In this document: positions 1 through 9,691 of the stretch, piece after piece
How the letters are laid out: each line of letters starts with the position of its first letter
Position numbering within the stretch: the stretch's first letter is position 1
Source of the DNA: Xylogone sp. PMI_703
Taxonomy: Eukaryota > Ascomycota > Leotiomycetes
Length of the DNA: 64,000 nucleotides
Reading direction: 5' to 3'
NCBI GenBank assembly: GCA_021399445.1
Contig: JAJTUQ010000003.1
Span: forward strand, 7,874,001-7,938,000
The notes under the pieces: model-generated
Seen by the model: only the letters and a program-made list of their open reading frames with translations
The model's database searches: none
What the model was told of the DNA's origin: nothing
Program-made: the position numbers and the translations under genes

Positions 1-755
1 AACATATAAAATAATGTAAGGTATTTGAAGCACCGTTCAAGATGTTGGTTATGTGGCGCGGAATTCGTAATCTTGATTCTGTGGTTTGTCCCACATAGAA
101 ACGCAAGTAATCTTTATGGAGATCATCCTTGATGAAATTCACATAACCGACTGAGTTACACCACGGATTTGTATCTTGCTGTTGAGAAGAGAATATAGTT
201 TCCAATCTAGTAATAGAGTTAACTTTAAAGATTCAGTCTCTGTTAAATTGAAAAAAATCTTACTTTGAAACTGTAAGTTCCTTATTGCGGAGTGAAATAA
301 ATCGGGGATCGATGAAACTAAAAGCAGTTTCAACAACATCCAAATACCGCCATTTTGTTGAATCCACGGCTTATACCATGAAAGGACGTCCCCGATTTGA
401 TAATCACTCTCTGCCACCTGAGTTACCAAAACCTTGAGTGCCTCCTTTATATCATGGAAGACCAAACATGGTGTAATATAAACATGATCCTAACTGCCAA
501 TTAGTAACCTCCGCTACTCGAAACTTAACCAACTTAGAAGTGGCTTAATGCATACACTTTTGTCCTCGCTCGTTATGGAAATATCCGGACACTGTATGGT
601 GGCATTTACGGAGCTCCATTTTCGAAAGTTCCTTTCCTGCGGTAAAGTTTTCTTTTCGCTCTGAGCATTCTCACGCAGCTTGCTGGTTTGAAACCTGCAC
701 TAGAAGCAACCAGTCTCTGTGTTGGATTATGTGTTGGCCCTCCAAATGGTCGACT
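1..755. other. AT-rich stretch without a supported gene
   Basis: The only sizeable open frame is on the minus strand, about 139-490. It reads as a leucine-rich polypeptide of about 110 residues (for example AESDYQIGDVLSWYKPW) but has no in-frame ATG at its head. I do not recognise it. It could be the tail exon of a gene or a relic, as the next 4 kb is rich in broken frames. No RNA gene or repeat is visible. Confidence 0.3.
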
Positions 756-965
756 CTAACGGCGAGAAGAGCAGGCTGATGATTTATGTCCTTTTTTATT
801 TCAAAATTCGCAGGGCGGAGCAACTGGACAGCTCTCTACTTTATGGCCCTTCTTTTTGCAATATTGACATGCACCGCATCTAGGACCATCTCCAGGACCG
901 TTTGCACTGGGAAAGCCTATTTTTCCACAGTGATAGCAAGCTATCTCCCGCCCACCAAAAGACAT
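756..965 (-). pseudogene. Zinc-knuckle (CCHC) protein relic with an in-frame TGA
   Basis: Reading from an ATG at 965, the frame encodes a short cysteine-rich protein. It opens with CYHCGKIGF and continues with a canonical CX2CX4HX4C knuckle (CQYCKKKGHKVESC). A TGA at 801-803 ends it after 54 residues. The same frame continues past that stop to a TAG at 756-758 and encodes the rest of another knuckle. In that knuckle CEF is followed by the stop and then NKKGHKSSAC, so the TGA sits where the second zinc-binding cysteine is expected. CCHC knuckles bind single-stranded nucleic acid in cellular proteins and retroelement Gag. There is no transposon sequence beside it, so origin is open. It is too short to be a normal gene alone. 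It is either a decayed exon or an annotation-sized peptide with a lost tail. Confidence 0.5.
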
Positions 966-1942
966 TTTTCTTTAGCCTTATAATGCTCTGTATAATTTAC
1001 AGATACCCAAAGTTGAGAAATAGGTACATGAGGGAAGCATAGGGGAAGTTCAATTTTAAAGGTGAAAGAATCTTCTGATTGTAAGGATGCCACATGCACA
1101 GGTAACTATAAATTAGGCAGCGGCCTTCTGCATATTTCTAAACATATTCATTTCACAAAGACCAGATGATGGAGTGGTTAATGTTATAGACTTAGATGAA
1201 ATTCGATATCTATCTCCTTTGGGAAGCCTTCAAGGCTATGTATCACCACCATAACATAAAAGGGTATCTTAATTGAAGCCATTCTAAATGAAGAATGACA
1301 AACTTAGCTTAAACACTTGTTACCACTGTAATGAAAAGTATGTATGCATAATTTTTCAGTTATCAAAAGCTCTTACAAGATAAAAATTTTTAATTCACCT
1401 ATTTAACTTACATAAATAGCAAGTCAAATGCAAAGAATTGAGGGCATTTTTGAGTTAATAGTGAGTTATTGTTATTTATTTCATAGTTTTTATAAGAGAT
1501 TTTATTACTCTAGCTTGTGAAAATAACTGAAATTCAAACTGTAACAAATGGTTTTCTTCTCAAACGGCGTAGTGACGCTTTAGGAGCCAGCCTTTCGTTA
1601 CCTCGGCCGCGGTTTGCCTGCAGTCGCTTAGCTTTCGGCAGTGTACCTTCCTTTTGCCATGAATATCCATTAAATATAGCCAATCCAAACCCTGCCCTCC
1701 AACAGCTCTCACGCCATCATACTACTATTGTATGAATTGACCATGCAGATTTGTTATCGTTCTTATAGAGAAAAAGGTAAAACTATAAAAGGTGTTGCTA
1801 TCAATACTCTCTTTCCTAGTAAGTTTTAGACATTTTGTTAGTCTGAATTTCTCAACGCTTTTGAGGAAACTAATAGTCATTTCATTTCAGACATGAAATA
1901 TAGCAAAAAGGATACAAACATAGATATATTTGACGCAAAAAT
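966..1942. other. AT-rich intergenic stretch, no gene seen
   Basis: I see no coding frame with an ATG and recognisable content. A GC-richer island at about 1560-1640 is open on several frames but matches nothing I know. The remainder is AT-rich with frequent stops. Confidence 0.4.
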
Positions 1943-2037
1943 CGACAGCAGCAGGATTTGAACCTGCGCGGGCGAACCCATGTGATATCGTATCGAATGA
2001 TTCGAGTCACACCCATTAACCACTCTGGCATGCTGCC
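1943..2037 (-). tRNA. tRNA-Ser(CGA) with a 14-nt intron
   Basis: The minus strand folds as a complete serine tRNA. The acceptor stem is GGCAGCA with TGCTGTC and a G discriminator. The D stem is CCA/TGG around the loop GAGTGGTTAA. The anticodon stem is TGTGA/TCACA, all five pairs canonical. The long variable arm typical of Ser tRNAs has GGG/CCC closing TTCG. The T arm is GCAGG-TTCAAAT-CCTGC. The anticodon is CGA, which reads UCG codons. Fourteen extra bases sit in the anticodon loop just after position 37, the usual place for a nuclear tRNA intron removed by the splicing endonuclease. CCA is not encoded, as expected in eukaryotes. Mature length is about 81 nt. Confidence 0.93.
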
Positions 2038-2564
2038 TTGGTAATTTAGCGAATCTCCTAAAGCCCTTCTCAAGATTGTCAGAAATTTTCAAGATCTTCC
2101 TAACATCCATTGGCGAATTTGCAATCCCAATAGACCGACCAAACGGTTACAAGCCCCTGCAAGATATCTACCGCAAGTACTGACCGCAAAGATGATTTCG
2201 AAGCAGTCGAAATATCCTGGTTTAGCAGGCACCGAAAGACAACAGTGGAGTATTGCTGAAACGCTATTTTAAGCACAGCATTCTTTGATACGCTCAGGCA
2301 GCCCCTCTCCTTACGGCTATAAAGTATATTTAGTTATAAAAAGTATTCACGAGCTAGCTCTTTTGCCGGAATAATTTGACGGAATTCACGACCTGATGCC
2401 TTGACATATTTGCTGAGTGCTGTTTGAATAGATTGGTTTGATGAAAGGTCTCGTTTGTGGATATTATACATTATTGTACTCATACCGTCGATATTGATGA
2501 CCCCGTTCTCTGAATGTTCTTTATCTATGCAGTATATCAATCGTTGGCAATTTGAACCAGGGGG
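2038..2564. other. Spacer between tRNA and caspase-like relic
   Basis: The spacer holds a minus-strand open frame at about 2334-2540 without an ATG, with no recognisable domain. It could be a further degraded piece of the neighbouring relic. Nothing else is supported. Confidence 0.3.
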
Positions 2565-4399
2565 TTATACATCAATAGAAGGATAAAACTTACTCCTACA
2601 CTTGAGTAGACCTTGGAATTGTACCTCCATTTCTTCTTTGCTCCAGCCTGCAGCTGACATGCAGGCTACTATATAATAATGTCCTTTTGCAAACCCATGA
2701 CCGACTGAAATCTCATCGAGGGGGTGGTACTTTTGAAATAAATCCCATGCTTCTGACCATCCGGGTCCATGTCCTGGGCTCTGTCGATTATTGTTGTCCC
2801 ATAGTTGGCAATCTGGCATAGAAGTTATCCCAAGATAATGCTTATATAGTGTGCGGCGTGCACATCCTGTGTCATCCGGCACTCAATCATCTGGTGTATA
2901 TAAGCTAGCCTTTGTATATCTGGACGCTCGCCACGGTACAAGAGTCCGTGGAGCATATTATGTAGACCGCAGTTCTTGGCAACATTACCGTATCCTGGGT
3001 AGATATTCAAATAGAATCTTCCTTCCCTTATTACTGTAGAGAGAATCTGATCGTAACTCAGAACTCTCCCGGGCCCGAGGCGGTGTTTATAGTCTGCGAG
3101 TGACTGAGGATCTGCAACTTTTAATGACCGATATCTTTTTGAGAAAAAAATCAAGTGGAAGACCTCTTCTCTTTGAGTATAGTGCCTCCCAGTCATTGTC
3201 TTCTATTGAAAACATCAGTTGACTTTGAAAAGTTAGTTCATTCTCTGAAAATATCGTATTTGAGTCTACCATTGATACGACGTCTTCAACAGTTTGTTCA
3301 AAAGCGTCCAATATACGACTTAGACTGATGTTTAATTGAAACTGCTTCTCCCATGGCTTGTCATCGTCGTCGTCGTAGTCGTCATCGTCATAATAATGAT
3401 ATTCAAGTTCTTTTTCCTCGACGTTCATATTGAACAGACAATCTGCTATGGCACGGCCATATCCTACTCCACAATATCTTCTATTTGAACTACCACGCAA
3501 TGGCCAAGATAAAATAACATCCAAGTTACCAGCTGCGAGCATTGAGGTGACATTCAAATTCGGATTTACTGTCCACCCTACATTATAGCATGCTGTTGTG
3601 AATAAGCAGATACTAGTATCGAATTTAGTACCAATTGCTTCTCGAAAGTATTTTCTGTAAGCTTTGGCGCAGTATTCAGCTCTCCATCTCCACCAATAAG
3701 GTATGAGTAGGTGACAGGATCGCCATGTGCAAATATCAGTATTAAAAGGGGTCGATTTTCCGCTCTGGAAAGAGAAACTGCTTCTGATAGCTTGGAAACA
3801 AAAGAATCATCTGGGGAAGAAACTATAACGTCTCCCAGCTCCTGAAGCATGCTTGATTCCAGGACAACACGCGCTTCGTCCGGACTTCCGTTTCTATGAA
3901 CATACTCACCGTACTTACAAGCCGCGTAGAGGGGATCTACGCAAGTCATCCAGACTTGGTCGGATGCAACTGGTATAATTAGGTGATGGTATAGGTAAAA
4001 ATCTGAAAGCAAATATCCATCTTTTCGAGGCGATGCTAATCCTTCATCTTGTAACTTCCCAGACTCAATATGGACCGGAATACCACAAAGAGCTAGGACT
4101 TTTGTGTTGGGTTAGATATCTGGTATGGCGCACCTAGACACAAAACTCCAACCAGTAAGGCTTATTTCAGGCATCTTAGCTTTGTATTCTCCGAAGACTG
4201 AACCTCCAAAATTTCGAATCCAATCATCTTCTGGAAGTCCTTCAATAATTCTGTCGGGTGCCATTCTAAAAATTATTATTTGGAAAAGTGGAAAATATCC
4301 TCGATTATAAGGATAGAATATGGATGCTAGCAAGATTTGCTCTGGCGTATTGACACCTATGGAGGTATACTTGTATATGGAGCTAAAAGGTATAGACAA
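2565..4399 (-). pseudogene. Decayed caspase-like (C14 fold) gene with frameshifts
   Basis: Four consecutive minus-strand frames, each 100-156 codons, follow each other in the order expected of one protein but lie in different reading frames (about 4112-4399, 3578-4012, 3087-3557, 2565-3196). The second frame carries a beta strand then a His-Gly motif, LLILIFAHGD, as in the catalytic His of caspase-fold proteases. Shortly after, in another frame near 3590-3620, TTACYNVGW gives the expected catalytic Cys context, followed by NLNVTSMLAAG. The third frame has a run of Asp residues. The last two overlap around 2825-2882 and end in a WSKEEMEVQFQ segment. At least three frame changes separate the pieces, too many and wrongly placed to be simple introns. 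The family resembles large fungal proteins with a caspase-like domain, of unknown function. It is most likely a pseudogene; multi-exon expression is less likely. Confidence 0.55.
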
Positions 4400-4796
4400 G
4401 CTAATATAGGAGGCTAGCTTGAAAGTAAAAGATTAAGGAGAGTGGGCTCACAGATATAAAGTGGTACAGTTTAGATATTGGTCAGTTCAAAATAGATAAC
4501 TTACACTAACTTTGGTTGCGGCGTGACTCATCTCAGGAGCAGAAATAGACTGGATAGAGATGGCTCATAATTCATTGTTGGTGACAGGTTATTATATTAT
4601 CTGGTAGCTGCCAGTAATAATGCGTAGATCACGATGACGACATAACCAAAAGGCCGCGGCAAATCCAGAATCAAGGCGAACCATAATAATTTCTGGATGA
4701 AAATAGTGCAAACTACACTTGATGATTTTAAATTTATATACTTTATTTTAACTTAATCTGGAGCTTTCTCCTAGTAGAACGAAGTAAAAGGACGAT
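4400..4796. other. Upstream region of uridylate kinase
   Basis: AT-rich sequence between the relic and the kinase start. It would hold the kinase promoter and leader. No clear TATA element or conserved site can be singled out. Confidence 0.35.
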
Positions 4797-5471
4797 ATGG
4801 CACCAGCGGTCAAGGGTCAAAAGTCCAGCCATCACTCGCCTTCTCGCAAAGATACAACGCCAGCCTTCAAAGATGAAGATATTACAGTTATCTTCGTTCT
4901 CGGTGGGCCAGGTGCCGGTAAAGGCACACAATGTGAAAATCTTGTACGAGACTATAACTTCGCACATCTCAGTGCCGGCGACCTCCTCCGCGAAGAACAG
5001 GAGAGGCAAGGTAGTGAATTCGGGGATCTCATCAAAGATCATATCAAGAACGGACAAATAGTACCCACAGAAGTCACGGTACAGCTCCTTCAAAACGCAA
5101 TGGGAGATATAATGAGCAAGCACAAATCCCAGAGTAACAAATTCTTGATAGACGGGTTCCCCAGGGGAATGGAACAGGCAACGAAATTTGAAGAGTCTGT
5201 ATGCCCTGGAAAGTTCGTTTTATTTTTTGACTGTCCTGAGGACGTCTTAGTAAAACGGTTGTTGAAGCGTGGGGAAACGAGTGGCCGGTCTGATGACAAT
5301 ATGGAGAGTATCAAGAAGAGATTCAAGACATTCCAAGAAGTCAGTATGCCTGTGGTGCATCACTACGAGAAGGACGGAAGATTAGTGAAGATAGATGCTA
5401 GTCGGAGCCCTGACGAAGTATATGCGGATGTCAAGGAGCAGATGGAGAGGAGATGCGAGAACCTCACATGA
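4797..5471 (+). CDS. ura6: UMP-CMP (uridylate) kinase
   Basis: A 224-residue single-exon protein of the adenylate kinase family. It phosphorylates UMP (and CMP) to the diphosphate with ATP, feeding pyrimidine nucleotide pools in the cytosol or nucleus. The P-loop is GGPGAGKGTQ at about residues 36-45. It is followed by the NMP-binding segment (LSAGDLLREEQ), the DGFPRG motif near residue 119 and a short LID with RGETSGRSDDN, the hallmark of UMP-CMP kinases rather than long-LID adenylate kinases. The length slightly exceeds yeast Ura6 (about 204). The extra residues are a basic, Ser-rich N-terminus of about 30 residues. The start is the first ATG of the open frame, in the context GACGATATGG. 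No intron is needed. An upstream exon cannot be excluded. Confidence 0.93.
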   Translation: MAPAVKGQKSSHHSPSRKDTTPAFKDEDITVIFVLGGPGAGKGTQCENLVRDYNFAHLSAGDLLREEQERQGSEFGDLIKDHIKNGQIVPTEVTVQLLQNAMGDIMSKHKSQSNKFLIDGFPRGMEQATKFEESVCPGKFVLFFDCPEDVLVKRLLKRGETSGRSDDNMESIKKRFKTFQEVSMPVVHHYEKDGRLVKIDASRSPDEVYADVKEQMERRCENLT

Positions 5472-8400
5472 AGTACCAATTCTGAATGATAAATGTGAGT
5501 ATAACTCCAATACAGATGATAGACATTCTATATACGAGCAGCTCTCACACCTTCAAGGACATAGTAGATGAAACGATAATGGTGGATATATGCAGAGACA
5601 GCTGCACATGATTAATGAAATGCAGAAATAATGATATTAATTATGAAATATAACGGTCCAGAATCGATTAATACTCATGAAAATTCAATTAACAAGCTTC
5701 CAATTCAGTCGTTACACGTGTGACCGGTCGTTGCTCTTCTCCTACTGTGAAGTCTATTGGGTCGGTTTATATATTAGTACCAGAGAGTTATTTACTGATA
5801 ATGGTGACAAAAGAACCTACAAGTGGAGGCATGATCTTTTAACTCATCATACATAAAGACATGGAGCCATGCACATTGTTCTGATCCTGAAAATCTCTCA
5901 ATCCTCGTAATTAAAGCCTGATAGTCCCAAAAATGCGATATCAAGCTGGCTATGCATTCCAATCGGTATGACCATGTCGGTGTTCATGGTAGTGAGAAGT
6001 ATGAGTAAGAATACGATTTGCTCATGGTGATACACCCGGAATAGTCCTCAGAATTTTGGTTTAGATCCTGAAAATGTTAGAGGCAGGCTCCATTTTTGAA
6101 AGTTAAATCAAGACTTTCTGAGAGCAATTATTTCGTAGAACTGTATTGACAAGTCCGGTGCGGAAGTCGGAGTGCAGGTTCTGGAAGGATTCACCCAACT
6201 TACCTCCTGAAAGTTATCCTTAGTGTTTCCGTGTTTGGTGTATGCTCGAATGGATACCTAGCCATTTATGTATCAAGTTCAACATAGCTCAAGATTTTCG
6301 ATTCAATGTTTGAACTCTTTGAGGATATCCTTGACTTTCAAGCGGTTACATTAGAGGTGGGAGGATTGTGCTGCAGTTCTGATATTGAAGACTCAGCCAT
6401 CTTGGAGCGAGATATCCTCAATAAGATCACCTACACAGACTTCTGATTGGGTTTTGACACCACATTTGACAAAGAGAATATCAAGGGCCTCAGCAAAAGT
6501 CACAAGATACTGTTCGACTTTGGACGACATTGACTGAGTAACAATGTCACAGCATTTTCTCTTTTTGGGGCTATTATTTCTTGGTGTCATTGATCATTTA
6601 GTCGTTCCATCAATGTATTACAACATTCAGCTGGGACTCCAATGTAGTAAAACAAGAAAAGCGTCGACTTTCTAGATGACTGATGTCTCCAAATACAGAA
6701 TCATCGACAATTGTAAGAGATTACCAAGGAAATATGAACACTTAGGAGAACTTACCATATACTATAGATCCCTATCCTAGAGACTCCCCTACCTATATCT
6801 CTATTTCATCTTCATTCTCGCCAGGAGGCAGTGCGGTTCCCAGAGAGCTGCTATGAAGTTACAACTCTCGAGATTATCTGTGTATGCGAGCTGCTTACCT
6901 CTGGTATGTCCAGAATGTACTTGCATCCGATCTAACAACAGAGTTCTGCAAGTAGTGCCTACTATTTCTGCAGAATAAGTATTGAACCAGGATGAAATTG
7001 GGTTATGTCACCCCAAAAACCACCATGTTACTGAACTGTGGCTTTCACAACCCGCGTCTTATAACGGCACCCCAAAATAACAAAAATAGAATATTATTTC
7101 TTGGATTATTGAAAAATGGTGAAAAATGTCAGCCGCGAATGGTATGTGTTTCTTGAAGCCACCGGGGATGCCTCCGCTGAACGCCATTTCCCATCCGTGC
7201 CACCTTCCCGTCCAGTCTTTGCAAAGTGCGTATATAGAACTCGGTAGATAAGGAGAATACCCAAAACGTAAAATGTACTGACGTATCAATTTCATCACCA
7301 CTTCAGCTCATCGCTCTCTTCCGAACATCAGCAATGAACAGAAACGGCCCGGAAGCAGCGAACTCGATCGAAACCCCAGGACCAAAACCAACCATCACTT
7401 TCTCCACCAGCCTCCCGCATTCTCACACATCAACCTAGAGTGAAGTACTAGGTCCGTAAGTGAGATATTTCATCACCAATTCTCCGCACAATACATTTCC
7501 AACACAACAACAACTGCATCATCAACGCCGCGGAAAAACCTAAGCTCAACGTCAATCGATCAGATCCAAACGTCGTAAACCATCCAATCCATCCACTCAG
7601 ATCTTCTAAATCTAGACGCAGCATCCAATCGGCGCGCCTCGTCCACCAAAAAATCTATGGCTATCCATCCCCTGCTGCCCCTCTCACAGATACAGTATCC
7701 CTTGCGGTCAATCATTCGCGAAAACCTTCCCCAGCTTCCTCGTTTGGATCGGATAAGAATCACTAAAAAAAGCAAGAAGAATCGATAACCAGAAACCCGG
7801 TTTTGCCTCAGCCGTGCCGCCGAGCGCATAGCTGCGAGAAGGCAAAGCCCAGAATGCCATGTTGAAAAACCGTCCATTTTCCCCATCATCTACAGTCCGA
7901 CTACTCCCTTCCTCCCCGTCCCGCGTTGCATTGCAGTCCTCCTTTTCCCCACTTCCCGCTTTTCTACTGTGGCATAGCACTCTCGCACTGTACCATACCA
8001 TACTTTCACACCTCCCTCTTTTCTTCCCCCCCCCTCAACTTTGAATCTTCCCCCTTGTTTGAGGCGTTTCGATCGGCCCTGCTGCTAAGATACGGTGTAC
8101 AGTATGCTGTATTCTTAAACCTGATTTCCTTTTCTTCCCCAATTGTACTCCCCTGCGCGCGGCTATATTCGCACCATCCCAGCATGGGAGGGGCGCTCCG
8201 GAGATGTTTCCTCCTTGAGCAATGGGATTGGCGGGATTGGCAAGAGGGGTGAAGAACAATGCTCGAATGGCTTGCAAGGCTCGCGATGGAAGAGAAGGGA
8301 AGGAGGTAGACGGGACTAGTAGTGATGGGATCACTTTCGTATGTCACTTTAGATCACCGATTATATCATATCGGAAAACGAACGAGTCTAGGTGTGCAAA

Positions 8401-8926
8401 TCGTTCCTAGTAGATGTTGTTCTGTTCTGAGAGTTTCTGTGGAGATTTGTTTTGAACAGTTGCTGAATAGACGTCATTGCAATTAAGCTAGACTCTAGCC
8501 GCTGTCCCTCTTCCGCCTCGGAAGAGAGAACACAAGAGACCAGATAGTAAAGTCCTATATACATCATACTTGTAATCATACAATTGAATCCTCCCCTGAA
8601 GAGTTGAATGACAAAACGAAATTCATAATAGTAAACAAGGAATCAAAACGCCGTGACAAATGCTATGCTGCGCTGCTTTCCCCCAAAACCGTTTTTTGTA
8701 AAATTAGAGTCCATTTAGGAGCATCCAAGGAATGCCCCCCTTTTTTTCTTTCTTCTTCAGGATGTTCAACAAAGGAAAATGTCTATATCACCCATCTCCT
8801 TTTTTCTCTCAGAGAAAACCGGATCTGGAATGTTCTACATGATTTGTCTGCATCTGTCTTATGCAAGGATTGAAGTTGTGGCTCGGTGTAGATTTGCCGA
8901 TATGGAACGATCTGTATGCTTATTAT
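5472..8926. other. Intergenic region, 3.4 kb, no gene supported
   Basis: The region lies between the ends of ura6 (+) and the Rcf2-like gene (-), so it is a convergent interval. A minus-strand ATG frame at 6393-6590 encodes 65 residues (starting MTPRNNSPKKRKCC) with no recognised domain. The part from about 7850 to 8060 is strongly pyrimidine-rich on the plus strand, like fungal leader or promoter DNA, with overlapping open frames of low-complexity composition that look spurious. The stretch from 8600 to 8900 probably includes the 3' UTR of the Rcf2-like gene. Confidence 0.35.
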
Positions 8927-9691
8927 CTATTTCTGAGCGGCGGCCTCGGCGGCCTTGCGAGCTGCGATCTTCTGTTCTTCAGCTGCAACAATATCTGCAA
9001 TGTTTGTTAGCAATTTGTCGTTGATAAGTCAAGTTATCAGGAGAGAGAACTTACCACGCCACAAATCTTCTCCTTGGTAGGTCTCGTGGTGGATCTTCTT
9101 CTCGATCAAATGCTTGTGCTGTGGGTCGTTGGGATCAATGACCTTCACGGTTTCCCAGCCGTCCTTGTTCGAAGTCCTGTCGCCCATCTCGAACGCAGCT
9201 GTTGCAATGAGCACCGCCACAGTTAAGCCCTGGGCGTACACTCTTGCTTGCACCAACTTCTGTGCCCTGGTCAAATATGGGTTTCGTCCAACTAAGCCAA
9301 GTGCAATGCCCAAGGAGGCCACCCAACTGCTGACCACAATCTTATATCTGTTCTCGCGGGCCCAGCTCTTTATTCGCTCCCATTCAGTCTCATTCTCTCT
9401 GACCTGCTCGAGCTCGAGTGTTGCCTGGTCCTTGTATTGACGGTTTGGATCGCGGTCCCACTCGTACTTCCGCGATGCCCGGTCAGCTGCGACAATGGCT
9501 GAGAAGGTACCAATGGATGTAGCGAGGTAAGCTTTCATCTGCACAGTGAGGTTTCTGATGGTTGGTACACGCCTGTGTCCGGCATAGACTAGTGCGGAGC
9601 CAATTGCGAGACCGACGACGCCGCCCTTGATACCACCAGCGAGAGTGGCATTGTAGTGCTCTTGCTCTTCTTCCTTGCTGAGGATCTTCAT
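8927..9691 (-). CDS. rcf2: Respiratory supercomplex factor 2-like protein (Rcf2, HIG1 family)
   Basis: Two exons, 9691-9055 and 8994-8927, joined across a 60-nt intron with donor GTAAGT and an acceptor at GCAG. Together they give 234 residues, close to yeast Rcf2. Rcf2 sits in the inner mitochondrial membrane and helps cytochrome c oxidase join III-IV supercomplexes. The N-terminus MKILSKEEEQEHYNATLAGG is followed by hydrophobic Gly/Ala-rich helices at about residues 17-40 and 50-67. After a charged linker come two further hydrophobic helices, about 110-130 and 140-165 (RVYAQGLTVAVLIATAAFEM), in the HIG1-like part. The second exon adds a short charged Ala/Lys-rich tail ending AAEAAAQK. Reading through the intron gives an early stop in a non-conserved tail, so splicing is favoured. 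It is assigned from overall pattern and length, not from a search. Confidence 0.8.

Noticed and set aside
7560..8347. Cluster of open frames on both strands
   Set aside because: Pyrimidine-rich strand bias leaves many frames open; no motif and no consistent splice structure.
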